DNA of 64,000 bases from Flavobacteriaceae bacterium (GTDB taxonomy: Bacteria > Bacteroidota > Bacteroidia > Flavobacteriales > Flavobacteriaceae). Under the pieces are notes generated by a model. The model saw only the letters and a list, made by a program, of their open reading frames with translations. It was not told the DNA's origin and did not search any database. Below, in pieces: positions 1-7,419 of the stretch. The stretch is taken from assembly GCA_021647405.1 (NCBI GenBank), contig JAKIUU010000001.1, positions 1 to 64,000 of the forward strand. The letters run 5' to 3'. The position numbers were made by a program, and so were the translations under genes. Each line of letters opens with the position of its first letter. Position 1 is the stretch's first letter.

Positions 1-52
1 CATGGTTGCTTATTGATTTTTTAGTTTGAAATTTTTTTATTGGATATTATTT
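1..52. other. left edge, no complete gene
   Basis: AT-rich sequence. The first three bases (CAT) could be the ATG of a minus-strand gene running off the left edge, but nothing inside the window can confirm it. Confidence 0.3.
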
Positions 53-346
53 TTAATTTTTTGAAAATTTAAACCTGTCTTCGGCTTCTAATTTTTTAAT
101 TAACAAGCCTATTTTTTTTTTCTTATCGTATAAATAAAGCCCCCTAAACAGTGTAAAAACCATATAAAGGCCAATAATTACTGGTAAAACTTCGGGCTGT
201 TTACACAGTTTTAAGCCGTAACAAAAAAGTCTTTCTACAACAAGTAGTAAAAAGCTTATTAAAAACTGCATTTTAAGGCGTTTTATTTTAGTGTTTAAAT
301 CGTTTAAAACACTTTTTAAAGCTTTTATACGTATGGCATGCGTCAT
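53..346 (-). CDS. small two-helix membrane protein, unknown function
   Basis: The 97-residue product has a basic amphipathic N-terminus (about residues 1-25), then two hydrophobic stretches (about 26-45 and 53-70) and a charged lysine-rich tail. That pattern fits a small inner-membrane protein with both ends on the same side. I do not recognise a family. It lies downstream of, and on the same strand as, the LuxR-type regulator, but 178 bases separate them, so co-transcription is uncertain. The ATG is the only reasonable start. Codon use looks like that of the neighbours. Its expression is not proven, and a function cannot be assigned. Confidence 0.55.
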   Translation of the reverse strand: MTHAIRIKALKSVLNDLNTKIKRLKMQFLISFLLLVVERLFCYGLKLCKQPEVLPVIIGLYMVFTLFRGLYLYDKKKKIGLLIKKLEAEDRFKFSKN

Positions 347-394
347 ATTTCTTTTTTACGGCGCAATGCTAAAAAAAATATGTTTTTTTTTTCC

Positions 395-417
395 TACCCA
401 GGGCGGGTGGTTTTTAT
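395..417. other. GC-rich hairpin in the 347-524 gap
   Basis: CCTACCC and GGGTGG can pair around a short loop, followed on the plus strand by a run of five T. The sequence around it is very AT-rich. It resembles an intrinsic terminator read on the plus strand, yet no plus-strand gene ends here, so its role is unclear. The rest of the gap shows nothing recognisable. Confidence 0.25.
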
Positions 418-524
418 AAAATTGTTGTTTTTTAGTACGAATGAAGCGTTTTATTGTATAATTATAGCCTTACAAAACCAACATTACAATAAAAAAAAGA
501 GGGGTTTAGAGTTGCTTAAAGCAC

Positions 525-1649
525 TTATATAATGGCTTCTTTTACCTTATATCGTACGGCTTCACGACTATTTATATCTAACTTGACATAAATATTGCGG
601 ATATGGTATTTAACAGTATTAACAGAGATAAAAAGTGACTCTGCAATAACCCTGTTGGTTTTTCCTTTTGTAATTTGTAGCATGACTTCTAACTCTCTAT
701 CGGTCAAGTCGTATTTTCCTGCCAATTTTTGAAGATTTCTTTCGAGTTCTAGAGAAGGTACTGCTATTTGACTATCATCAATTTCGGGAAATTTTTTTTG
801 ATAGAGTTCTGTAATGTACTTTTTAATTTCGGCTTCCATCTTTAAATTTTCTTCTTTTAACACCCTTAAACGATAAGTAGCTGCATAAGTTAAAATTAAG
901 GCTTCGAATATGGCTCCCACTTTAGCCAAATTAATGGTATTACCAAAAAACGGCAGCCTAAAGCCGTTTACAAACATAATATGAATAGATATTGTGATTA
1001 AAAATATGCTAATACCTAAAGTTAAAAATTTGGCATATTTCTCTTTTTTGATAAAAAAGAAACTAAATACCCATAAATAAAGAGCATATATTGTACCTAA
1101 AATATCTGCTAAACGCATAGATTTGTAGCTACCTGTTACAAAATAGCTAAACATGGTAATCAAGTATAAAATAAGAAAGCCCTTAATAAACATATAGTTC
1201 TTATAATAGTGTTTTTTGACATTTAAAAAAGATGCGAAAAACAGGTAAATAGATATGACTGTACTCACGTGTAAAAACATATCTAAATCGTATTTGAAAA
1301 AAGTGTTTTTTATGTAGGGATATAGCATTCCTTCGTGATAAGCAATGGTTAAATTAGCCGCCATAACAAGAAAAATGTAATACAAAAAACTGCGGTCACC
1401 AGAATTGACATAAAAAAAACCGTTTACTACAATAAGCATTGTAATAACACCAAAATAGAGTCCACTCTGAAATATATAAGCCATGTTATGGGGTTTCCTG
1501 TAAACAAATTCGCTTTGCGGTACACCCTTAACTATTATTTCTTTCTGAACCCGGGGGCTACTATTTACTTTTAAGGCTTCTTGAGATGTTTGCGAAAAAG
1601 AACTAATAATATGTAAAAAAAACAACAGTATTGTTAAATATTTAAACAT
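525..1649 (-). CDS. membrane-anchored LuxR-type regulator with 7TMR-DISM-like membrane domain
   Basis: The 374-residue protein starts with a signal peptide (about 1-19). After a short periplasmic segment, hydrophobic helices from about 60 to 265 match the 7TMR-DISM seven-helix domain. A charged linker, probably coiled coil (about 265-310), leads to a LuxR/GerE helix-turn-helix with the typical LTDRELEV start and the VNTVKYHIRNIYVKL recognition helix. The family logic is a one-step signalling protein: a membrane sensor whose cytoplasmic tail binds DNA. The usual large extracellular ligand domain (DISMED2) is absent; only about 35 residues precede the first helix. A TACATTTG box lies 34 bases upstream of the ATG. 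Target genes are unknown. The domain assignment is strong, the regulatory role is inferred. Confidence 0.85.
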   Translation of the reverse strand: MFKYLTILLFFLHIISSFSQTSQEALKVNSSPRVQKEIIVKGVPQSEFVYRKPHNMAYIFQSGLYFGVITMLIVVNGFFYVNSGDRSFLYYIFLVMAANLTIAYHEGMLYPYIKNTFFKYDLDMFLHVSTVISIYLFFASFLNVKKHYYKNYMFIKGFLILYLITMFSYFVTGSYKSMRLADILGTIYALYLWVFSFFFIKKEKYAKFLTLGISIFLITISIHIMFVNGFRLPFFGNTINLAKVGAIFEALILTYAATYRLRVLKEENLKMEAEIKKYITELYQKKFPEIDDSQIAVPSLELERNLQKLAGKYDLTDRELEVMLQITKGKTNRVIAESLFISVNTVKYHIRNIYVKLDINSREAVRYKVKEAII

Positions 1650-1682
1650 TTGTTCTCTCTCTTTTTTAATTTTTTAAGAGGT

Positions 1683-1690
1683 CAAATGTA
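1683..1690 (-). promoter_or_regulatory. -7 box TACATTTG for the LuxR-type regulator
   Basis: On the minus strand this matches the Bacteroidota -7 consensus TAnnTTTG, 34 bases before the start codon. No well-spaced TTG -33 element is obvious. Confidence 0.5.
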
Positions 1691-1739
1691 AAAAAATATT
1701 TAAATTCTTTTGTGATGTTTTTTACAATAGTCTTTTAAT

Positions 1740-1820
1740 TCATTTTTTTATAAAACTATAAGCCTGTTGCGCAATTTCTGCTTCTTCATTAGTGGGAATA
1801 ACCAATATCTTTACCTTAGA
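1740..1820 (-). pseudogene. displaced relic of an ackA 3' end
   Basis: These 27 codons encode a C-terminal piece of acetate kinase followed by a TGA stop. Over 1758-1821 they match the live gene (2014-2077) at 61 of 64 positions, and the three differences are third-codon-position silent changes (Ala, Pro, Thr). Beyond the shared QQAY, the tails differ: SFIKK-stop here, GLIKDNY-stop in the live gene. The relic has no upstream body; repeat sequence directly precedes it. It looks like the tail of a diverged ackA allele left behind by recombination or duplication, not a functioning gene. Confidence 0.75.
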
Positions 1821-1856
1821 CCCCGCTCCCGCGCGCATCCATGCGCGTGGTAAATC
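1821..1856. repeat. hairpin repeat B, copy 1
   Basis: The flanks GCTCC and TGGTAAATC are shared with the copy at 1944-1981. Between them lies a different but fully paired stem: CGCGCAT and ATGCGCG around a CC loop. The two copies keep their flanks while changing the stem, which implies that the fold matters. Confidence 0.6.
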
Positions 1857-1884
1857 GGTCTTGCAAATATAAATTACCTTTGAG

Positions 1885-1910
1885 ATACTTCGACTACGCT
1901 CAGTATGACA
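1885..1910 (+). repeat. hairpin repeat A, copy 1 (stem ATACT/AGTAT)
   Basis: The conserved 12-base loop TCGACTACGCTC sits between ATACT and AGTAT, followed by GACA. Other copies in the window (61176-61200, 61518-61542, 63282-63307) keep the loop and the trailing GAC but carry other complementary stems. Confidence 0.75.
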
Positions 1911-1943
1911 TCTTTTTCAGTAAGAAAAATTAAAGATTAAATA

Positions 1944-1981
1944 CCCACGCTCCGCGAAGTCTTCAGACTTCGTGGTAAATC
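1944..1981. repeat. hairpin repeat B, copy 2
   Basis: GCTCC, then CGAAGTC pairing with GACTTCG, then TGGTAAATC. It has the same flanks as copy 1 with a different, still paired stem. It lies just downstream of the ackA stop codon and may also act as a transcript end, although no T-run follows. Confidence 0.6.
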
Positions 1982-1989
1982 AGAATAGC

Positions 1990-3183
1990 TTAATAATTGT
2001 CCTTAATCAAGCCATAAGCCTGTTGCGCAATTTCGGCTTCTTCATTGGTAGGAATAACCAATATCTTTACCTTAGACGTAGCCGATTGAATCTCGGCAAT
2101 ACCACTCTTATAATCGGCATTTTTAGCATCATCAAGTTCAATACCCAAATAGTTTAAATCTTTACACACTAATTGACGCATGGTGGGTGAATGTTCGCCA
2201 ATACCGGCCGTAAAAATCAGGGCATCAACCCCATTTAAAGCCGCCATATAAGAACCAATGTATTTTTTAATACGATAGGCATTCATATCTAAGGCCAATT
2301 GGCAGGCTTTATTGCCTTTTGTGGCTTGGGCTTCAATATCGCGTAAATCGCTGTAACCTGTCAAACCCAACATACCACTTTGTTTTTGTAACAGCGTGTT
2401 GACTTCGGCTAAAGAATAACCCAATTTATCGACTAAATAAAATATAACCGATGGGTCTATATCGCCACTGCGCGTGCCCATAATCAAGCCGTTCATCGGG
2501 CCAAAACCCAAAGAATGATCCACACTTTTACCGTCATTTATAGCCGTCATACTACAACCATTACCTAAGTGAATACTGATAAGTTTAGATTTGTCACTTC
2601 CTAAATAGTCTATGGCCTTTTTAGAAACATAGCGATGACTTGTTCCGTGAAAACCGTATAAACGAATGTGATTTTCGTCTAAAAACTGCGTCGGAATGGC
2701 ATACTGATAGGCTTTTTGCGGAATGCTTTGGTGAAAAGCTGTATCGAAAACGGCTATTTGAGTGGCTTGTGGGAATAATTGTTCAGCCACTTCAATACCT
2801 TCGTAATTGGGCAGATTGTGTAAAGGGGCTAAGGCAAATAAATCTTTTATTTTTTTCTTGACGGCTTCGGTAATGACAGTTGTCTTGGCAAAAGTACTGC
2901 CTCCGTGAACAATTCTGTGCCCTACTGCCGCTATATCATGGGCGTTTTTTATAACACCCGTTTTGGCATCTAACAACAGATGGACAATTTTTTCTAATCC
3001 TGCTTTATGTGAAGAAACGTCTGTAGTTAAATTGATGTCTTGCGTCGCTGTTTTATAGTGAATCTGCGCCTTTTCTAAACCTATGCGCTCTACCATACCA
3101 CTGCTAATAACCTCTTTTTGTGGCATTGACAATAACTGGTATTTAATAGACGAACTCCCTGAATTTATAACTAAAATATACAT
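1990..3183 (-). CDS. ackA: acetate kinase
   Basis: This enzyme interconverts acetyl phosphate + ADP and acetate + ATP in the cytosol. The 397-residue length is normal. Signature elements appear in order: NSGSSSIKYQL near the N-terminus, GHRIVHGG, DTAFHQS, GFHGTSHRYV, HLGNGCSM and the late FTAGIGEHS. These cover the ASKHA-fold phosphate- and acetate-binding motifs, including the catalytic arginine and aspartate regions. Four bases separate it from the upstream pta gene, so the two form an operon that converts acetyl-CoA to acetate with ATP gain. A second, non-functional ackA 3' end lies 170 bases downstream, which suggests that this allele replaced an earlier one. Confidence 0.97.
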   Translation of the reverse strand: MYILVINSGSSSIKYQLLSMPQKEVISSGMVERIGLEKAQIHYKTATQDINLTTDVSSHKAGLEKIVHLLLDAKTGVIKNAHDIAAVGHRIVHGGSTFAKTTVITEAVKKKIKDLFALAPLHNLPNYEGIEVAEQLFPQATQIAVFDTAFHQSIPQKAYQYAIPTQFLDENHIRLYGFHGTSHRYVSKKAIDYLGSDKSKLISIHLGNGCSMTAINDGKSVDHSLGFGPMNGLIMGTRSGDIDPSVIFYLVDKLGYSLAEVNTLLQKQSGMLGLTGYSDLRDIEAQATKGNKACQLALDMNAYRIKKYIGSYMAALNGVDALIFTAGIGEHSPTMRQLVCKDLNYLGIELDDAKNADYKSGIAEIQSATSKVKILVIPTNEEAEIAQQAYGLIKDNY

Positions 3184-3187
3184 CTCT

Positions 3188-5281
3188 CTAAAGGTCTTGC
3201 GCCTGAATGGCGGTAATAATGACGGTGTTAAAAATATCTTCTACGGTACAACCACGACTCAAATCGTTTATCGGTTTGTTGAGCCCTTGCAACATTGGGC
3301 CAATAGCCAAAGCGCCTGTTTCGCGTTGTACGGCTTTATAGGTGTTGTTTCCTGTATTTAAATCGGGGAAGATTAAAACATTGGCCTGTCCCGCTACTTT
3401 AGAATCGGGTAATTTACTATGACCCACGCGTTTATCTACAGCCGCGTCATATTGAATAGGTCCTTCTATGGCTAAATCGGGACGTAATTTCTTGACAATT
3501 TCTGTCGCTTCTCTTACTTTATCAACGTCCTCGCCTTTACCACTTTTACCCGATGAGTAAGACAGCATCGCAATTTTGGGATCAATACCAAAAGCTTTTG
3601 AAGAAATGGCCGATGAGATGGCAATTTCGGCTAGTTGCGCCGCATTAGGATTGGGATTAATGGCACAATCGCCAAAAACAGAAACCCTATCGTCTAAACA
3701 CATAAAAAATATAGAGGACACCACACTTACATCGGGGCGGGTTTTAATAAATTGTAAAGCAGGACGAATGGTGTGTTGTGTGGTATGCGCAGCGCCAGAA
3801 ACCATGCCGTCTGCGTGGCCTTTATAAACCATCATAGTACCAAAATAAGATACATCTGTCATTAAATCTTCCGCAACTGCGTGGTTAATACCTTTGTGTT
3901 TTCGTAAATTATAAAAAGTTTCTACATAATCGGCGTAATACTCAGAAGTTAGCGGATTAACAATATTGAGTTTTTTAAGATTTAGCTTAATCCCTTTACG
4001 CATCAAAAGATTTTTAATTAATACTTTATCGCCAAGGAGCGTAATATCTACAATATCCAGATTTTGTAAACGGGCTACAGCTCTTAAAACACGTGCGTCA
4101 CTACTTTCGGGTAGCACAATGTGTTTACGATGCTTTTTAGCGCGTTGCTGCAGATTGTACTGAAACATTTTAGGGGTAATGCCTTCGGGTGTAAAATCGA
4201 CAAGCTTTTTGTTTAAAGCCTCTGTATCTACATATTTTTCAAAAGCTCTTATCGACGTCCTAATTTTAGTCACATTATCGGCATAAATTTGCGGTTTAAT
4301 AGCCCCTACTTTGTTGGTTATTGCAAAAGTTCCTTCTTCAACCGTAACTATCGGTACGATAGCCGAAAGTCCTTTTATCAGTTTTAAAACAGATTTTTCT
4401 GGTGTCAAACCACCTGTTAAAACAATACCCGAAATTTTTGGATATTTAGACGAAATATTGGCTTGAAGCGTCGCCAAAAGTAGGTCGGCACGATCGCCCG
4501 GCATTACTACAAAACAATCGTCTTTAAGATGTGTTAAAAAATTACGCAATTGCATCGCACCAGCTACAAATGTACTGGTTTGATTGTGTAAAAAATCATT
4601 GCCAAAAAGTACTTTGGCATTGAGATTCTGCACAATTTCTTTGATTGTAGGATTGGCTAAAAGATCAATTTTAGGAATGGCGTCAATTAAAATATCTTTA
4701 TGAAGATTTCTTTTGAGTGCTTTTTTAAGAACAGTCAATTTATTTTTATCGGCTTTGTTAGCCACAATTCCTAAAACTTCTACTTCCTTATCTTTAAAAG
4801 AATCGTAAGCCATATGTAGAGCGCCAATACATTCTTCTAAAGTTTTATCATCGGCATGACCCACAATTAAAGCCGGAATACCTAAATTTTTAGCTATAAG
4901 CACATTGGCATCCAATTCAAAGGCGTAACTTTCGTTAGAGAAGTCGGTTCCTTCAACAATAACAAAATCGTTTTTAGCTTCAATTGCTTTATATTTTTTT
5001 ATAATGACATCGAGAATTTCATCAATTCTCCCTTCGTTTCGCTTAACGGTAACATCATTTCTAGTAAAAGCATACGCTTCTTCTGAATTAAAATCCAGAT
5101 TAAAATAAGAACGAATAGTATCTATATGATTATCTGTGTTATCTGATTTTGCATCGCCTATAATTGGTCGAAAATAACCTACTTTGGCACCTTTCCCTAA
5201 AAGCATATTAAACAAACCTAAAGCTATGATAGACTTACCACTACCGGGTTCTGTAGTGGCTATATAGAGTGCTTTTTTCAT
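3188..5281 (-). CDS. pta: phosphate acetyltransferase, long three-domain form
   Basis: It converts acetyl-CoA + phosphate to acetyl phosphate + CoA. At 697 residues it is the long E. coli-like type. The N-terminus is a BioD-like P-loop domain (TTEPGSGKS at about 9-17); a DRTGG domain follows in the middle (about 220-330, with the MPGDRADLL stretch); the catalytic PTA/PTB domain starts near 375 (HIVLPESSDARVLRA, GMVSGAAHTT, YSSGKSGKGEDV). In known homologues the N-terminal part is regulatory. It is the first gene of the pta-ackA operon. A TACCTTTG box lies 17 bases before the ATG, and a LacI-type palindrome sits about 95 bases upstream in the shared promoter region with hutI. Confidence 0.96.
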   Translation of the reverse strand: MKKALYIATTEPGSGKSIIALGLFNMLLGKGAKVGYFRPIIGDAKSDNTDNHIDTIRSYFNLDFNSEEAYAFTRNDVTVKRNEGRIDEILDVIIKKYKAIEAKNDFVIVEGTDFSNESYAFELDANVLIAKNLGIPALIVGHADDKTLEECIGALHMAYDSFKDKEVEVLGIVANKADKNKLTVLKKALKRNLHKDILIDAIPKIDLLANPTIKEIVQNLNAKVLFGNDFLHNQTSTFVAGAMQLRNFLTHLKDDCFVVMPGDRADLLLATLQANISSKYPKISGIVLTGGLTPEKSVLKLIKGLSAIVPIVTVEEGTFAITNKVGAIKPQIYADNVTKIRTSIRAFEKYVDTEALNKKLVDFTPEGITPKMFQYNLQQRAKKHRKHIVLPESSDARVLRAVARLQNLDIVDITLLGDKVLIKNLLMRKGIKLNLKKLNIVNPLTSEYYADYVETFYNLRKHKGINHAVAEDLMTDVSYFGTMMVYKGHADGMVSGAAHTTQHTIRPALQFIKTRPDVSVVSSIFFMCLDDRVSVFGDCAINPNPNAAQLAEIAISSAISSKAFGIDPKIAMLSYSSGKSGKGEDVDKVREATEIVKKLRPDLAIEGPIQYDAAVDKRVGHSKLPDSKVAGQANVLIFPDLNTGNNTYKAVQRETGALAIGPMLQGLNKPINDLSRGCTVEDIFNTVIITAIQAQDL

Positions 5282-5298
5282 TTGTTTTAAATTTACTG

Positions 5299-5306
5299 CA
5301 AAGGTA
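5299..5306 (-). promoter_or_regulatory. -7 box TACCTTTG for pta-ackA
   Basis: A perfect TAnnTTTG match on the minus strand, 17 bases before the pta ATG, giving a very short leader. Confidence 0.6.
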
Positions 5307-5367
5307 CTTAATTCTAAAGTTTATTGCTCTTTTTACAGTAAGTTTTAAGGTCCTTATTAAGATTATT

Positions 5368-5385
5368 TACGATATCGTTTTCGTA
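5368..5385. promoter_or_regulatory. LacI-type palindrome between pta and hutI
   Basis: TACGATATCGTTTTCGTA is palindromic at 14 of 18 positions, with the central CG typical of LacI-family operators. It is 16/18 identical to the site at 29098-29115 upstream of pfkA. It lies about 40 bases before the hutI start, close to where a hutI promoter would be expected. Confidence 0.5.
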
Positions 5386-5424
5386 TTAAATGTATTTAAA
5401 TATCTTTACAAAACAATTACAATA

Positions 5425-6681
5425 ATGGGGACACTAATCTATAACATAAAAGAACTCTTACAAATTAGAGAGGCCGATATTTCAAAAATATCAGGTGCTG
5501 ATATGCAAGTTTTACCACGACTTAAAAATGCTTTTTTAGTCATAGAAAATGGGCTTATTGCCGATTTTGGCCCTATGGCCAATTGCCCTAAAAAATCAGA
5601 TTACAAAACCATTGACGCCGCTGGTAAATTTGTATTGCCTACCTGGTGCGACAGTCATACCCATTTGGTATATGCCGCCAATCGCGAAGATGAATTTGTA
5701 GACCGTATTAAAGGATTGTCTTACGAAGAAATTGCCCAAAAAGGCGGTGGCATTCTCAATTCGGCTCAAAAATTAGCTATAGCTGATGAAAAAACCCTTT
5801 TTAAAAATGCCCAACAACGCTTAAACGAAATCATCAGCCAAGGAACAGGCGCTGTTGAAATAAAATCAGGGTACGGCTTAAACACCGAAGCTGAACTCAA
5901 AATGCTGCGCATTATAAAGCGCTTAAAACAAGAGTCTAACATTCCTATTAAGGCGACTTTTCTAGGGGCTCATGCCATTCCGCTACAATACAAAAATAAC
6001 TCAAATGCTTATGTTGATGAGATAATAAATGACATGTTGCCCAAAATTGCTCAAGAAAATTTAGCCGATTACATTGATGTATTTTGCGAAACAGGTTATT
6101 TTACAGTCGCTCAAACCGATCGTATTTTAAAAGCCGCTAAAAAATACAATCTCATCCCTAAAATACACGTCAATCAATTTACAAGTATTGGTGGTGTACA
6201 AGTGGGGATAGCAAATGATGCTTTATCTTTAGATCATCTTGAAATTTTAACAAATGCTGATTTAGACTCATTAAAATCTAGTAAAACAATGCCTGTAGCC
6301 CTACCGGGATGCTCCTTCTTTTTGAGTATTCCCTATACCCCGGCCCGTCGCATTATTGATGCCGGATTGCCCTTGGCTTTGGCTTCCGATTTTAATCCGG
6401 GCTCTACCCCTAGCGGCAATATGAATTTTGTTGTGGCTACCGCTTGTATAAAAATGAACATGACACCCGAAGAAGCTATTAACGCCGCTACATTAAACGG
6501 TGCTCATGCTATGGGCTTATCAAAACAAATGGGCAGTATAACCAAAGGTAAAAAAGCCAATCTTATCATTACTAAAAAAATTTCCTCGTTAAATTATATT
6601 CCCTATGCTTTTGGAAGTAATTTAATAGACACGGTTTTTATAAACGACAATGTACATAGAACACTGATGACGCTGATTTAA
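5425..6681 (+). CDS. hutI: imidazolonepropionase
   Basis: It hydrolyses 4-imidazolone-5-propanoate to N-formimidoyl-L-glutamate, the third step of histidine breakdown. The ATG at 5425 gives 418 residues, the family length; the longer open frame upstream is hydrophobic, unlike any hutI, and was not used. Amidohydrolase-fold features are present: the metal-binding SHTH near residue 80, GAHAIPLQYK, DVFCETGYF, LPGCSFFL and ASDFNPGS. The next step, ftcD, lies 740 bases downstream beyond an oppositely oriented gene; hutH and hutU are not in the window. The last codons and the stop overlap a hairpin-rich repeat, so the final few residues may be repeat-derived. Confidence 0.95.
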   Translation: MGTLIYNIKELLQIREADISKISGADMQVLPRLKNAFLVIENGLIADFGPMANCPKKSDYKTIDAAGKFVLPTWCDSHTHLVYAANREDEFVDRIKGLSYEEIAQKGGGILNSAQKLAIADEKTLFKNAQQRLNEIISQGTGAVEIKSGYGLNTEAELKMLRIIKRLKQESNIPIKATFLGAHAIPLQYKNNSNAYVDEIINDMLPKIAQENLADYIDVFCETGYFTVAQTDRILKAAKKYNLIPKIHVNQFTSIGGVQVGIANDALSLDHLEILTNADLDSLKSSKTMPVALPGCSFFLSIPYTPARRIIDAGLPLALASDFNPGSTPSGNMNFVVATACIKMNMTPEEAINAATLNGAHAMGLSKQMGSITKGKKANLIITKKISSLNYIPYAFGSNLIDTVFINDNVHRTLMTLI

Positions 6682-6734
6682 TTAAGATTAACACTGATAA
6701 TCTGCGGAAATGAGTATCATCTGTGTCATTAGCG
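6671..6734. repeat. structured repeat overlapping the hutI stop
   Basis: CGCTGAT (6671-6677) can pair with ATTAGCG (6728-6734), enclosing a perfect small hairpin AGATTA/TAATCT (6685-6690 and 6698-6703). The wording (GACGCTGATT, ATCTGCGG, ATCTGTGTCATTAGCG) resembles dispersed intergenic repeats I recall from other Bacteroidota genomes. It may also help end hutI transcription. Confidence 0.45.
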
Positions 6735-6825
6735 CTCTATTTTTTTCTCAAATAGTCTTTAGCTTATCAAACACATTTTTGGCATAGTATTTTTTAACCA
6801 GATGTTCTGAAATAATCATAAAGAT

Positions 6826-7230
6826 TTATAAGTAAGATTTAACTTTAGCTTCCATAGCATAAACATCATCATCTTTGGTCAATTTTTGTAATACTTTTTT
6901 GGTTTTTGGATCGATTATTAAAATAAAACCGGTACGGCGGTAATTCTTTTTTAAAACGGGGGTTATCCCCAAAGCATCACCCAACATCTGGGCTTGGTGT
7001 TTGGTTTGGTTATTGGTAAAATCTAATTTTATAAATAACACATTTTTGCCATCCATTTTATTTTGAAGGTCTTCAAAAACAGGTCCCATAACGCGACAAA
7101 TCCGGCACCAGTCAGCATGAAATTTCACGACTATTAATTGGGGCGAGGCTATCTCTTTTATCTTTTGTGCAGAACTTAGATATGACACCGACAACATTAA
7201 AAAGACAATGAGAAATTTTAGAGACTTCAT
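6826..7230 (-). CDS. periplasmic thioredoxin-like protein
   Basis: The 134-residue product has a cleavable signal peptide (about 1-21, ending SSAQ) and a thioredoxin domain with the active-site motif DWCRICR (CxxC with Arg-Ile between). The fold pattern continues through VLFIKLDFTNN. The cis-proline normally found before the fourth strand seems replaced: the segment reads RRTGFILIID. That may alter substrate handling. It likely acts in thiol redox work or as a thiol-disulfide partner outside the cytoplasm. It stands alone on the minus strand between hutI and ftcD, with no obvious link to histidine breakdown. Confidence 0.8.
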   Translation of the reverse strand: MKSLKFLIVFLMLSVSYLSSAQKIKEIASPQLIVVKFHADWCRICRVMGPVFEDLQNKMDGKNVLFIKLDFTNNQTKHQAQMLGDALGITPVLKKNYRRTGFILIIDPKTKKVLQKLTKDDDVYAMEAKVKSYL

Positions 7231-7392
7231 AGCATGTTTAGATTAATTTGTTGGATGTGTAGTCGTAAAAGAACAGCGGTTTCTTTCAACTGTAGTCTAA
7301 AAATTATGTTAATTTTTGGCTTTTTACAATAGCCGTTTAATAAAAAGGATATAAATATGAACTTACAGTATCTAAAATTGGATTTTTACTTT

Positions 7393-7400
7393 TAAATTTG
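7393..7400 (+). promoter_or_regulatory. -7 box TAAATTTG for ftcD
   Basis: A perfect TAnnTTTG match 19 bases before the ftcD ATG. Confidence 0.55.
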
Positions 7401-7419
7401 GGACACTAATTTAAACTAC

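Noticed and set aside
338..532. Plus-strand open frame of 64 codons
   Set aside because: Low-complexity AT-rich sequence overlapping the start and end of two minus-strand genes; no domain and no promoter.
1972..2157. Plus-strand frame antisense to the ackA end
   Set aside because: It is the shadow of a well-conserved gene on the other strand.
6748..6819. 23-codon minus-strand frame after the thioredoxin-like gene
   Set aside because: Has an ATG and stop, but is too short and resembles no family; probably chance in AT-rich DNA.
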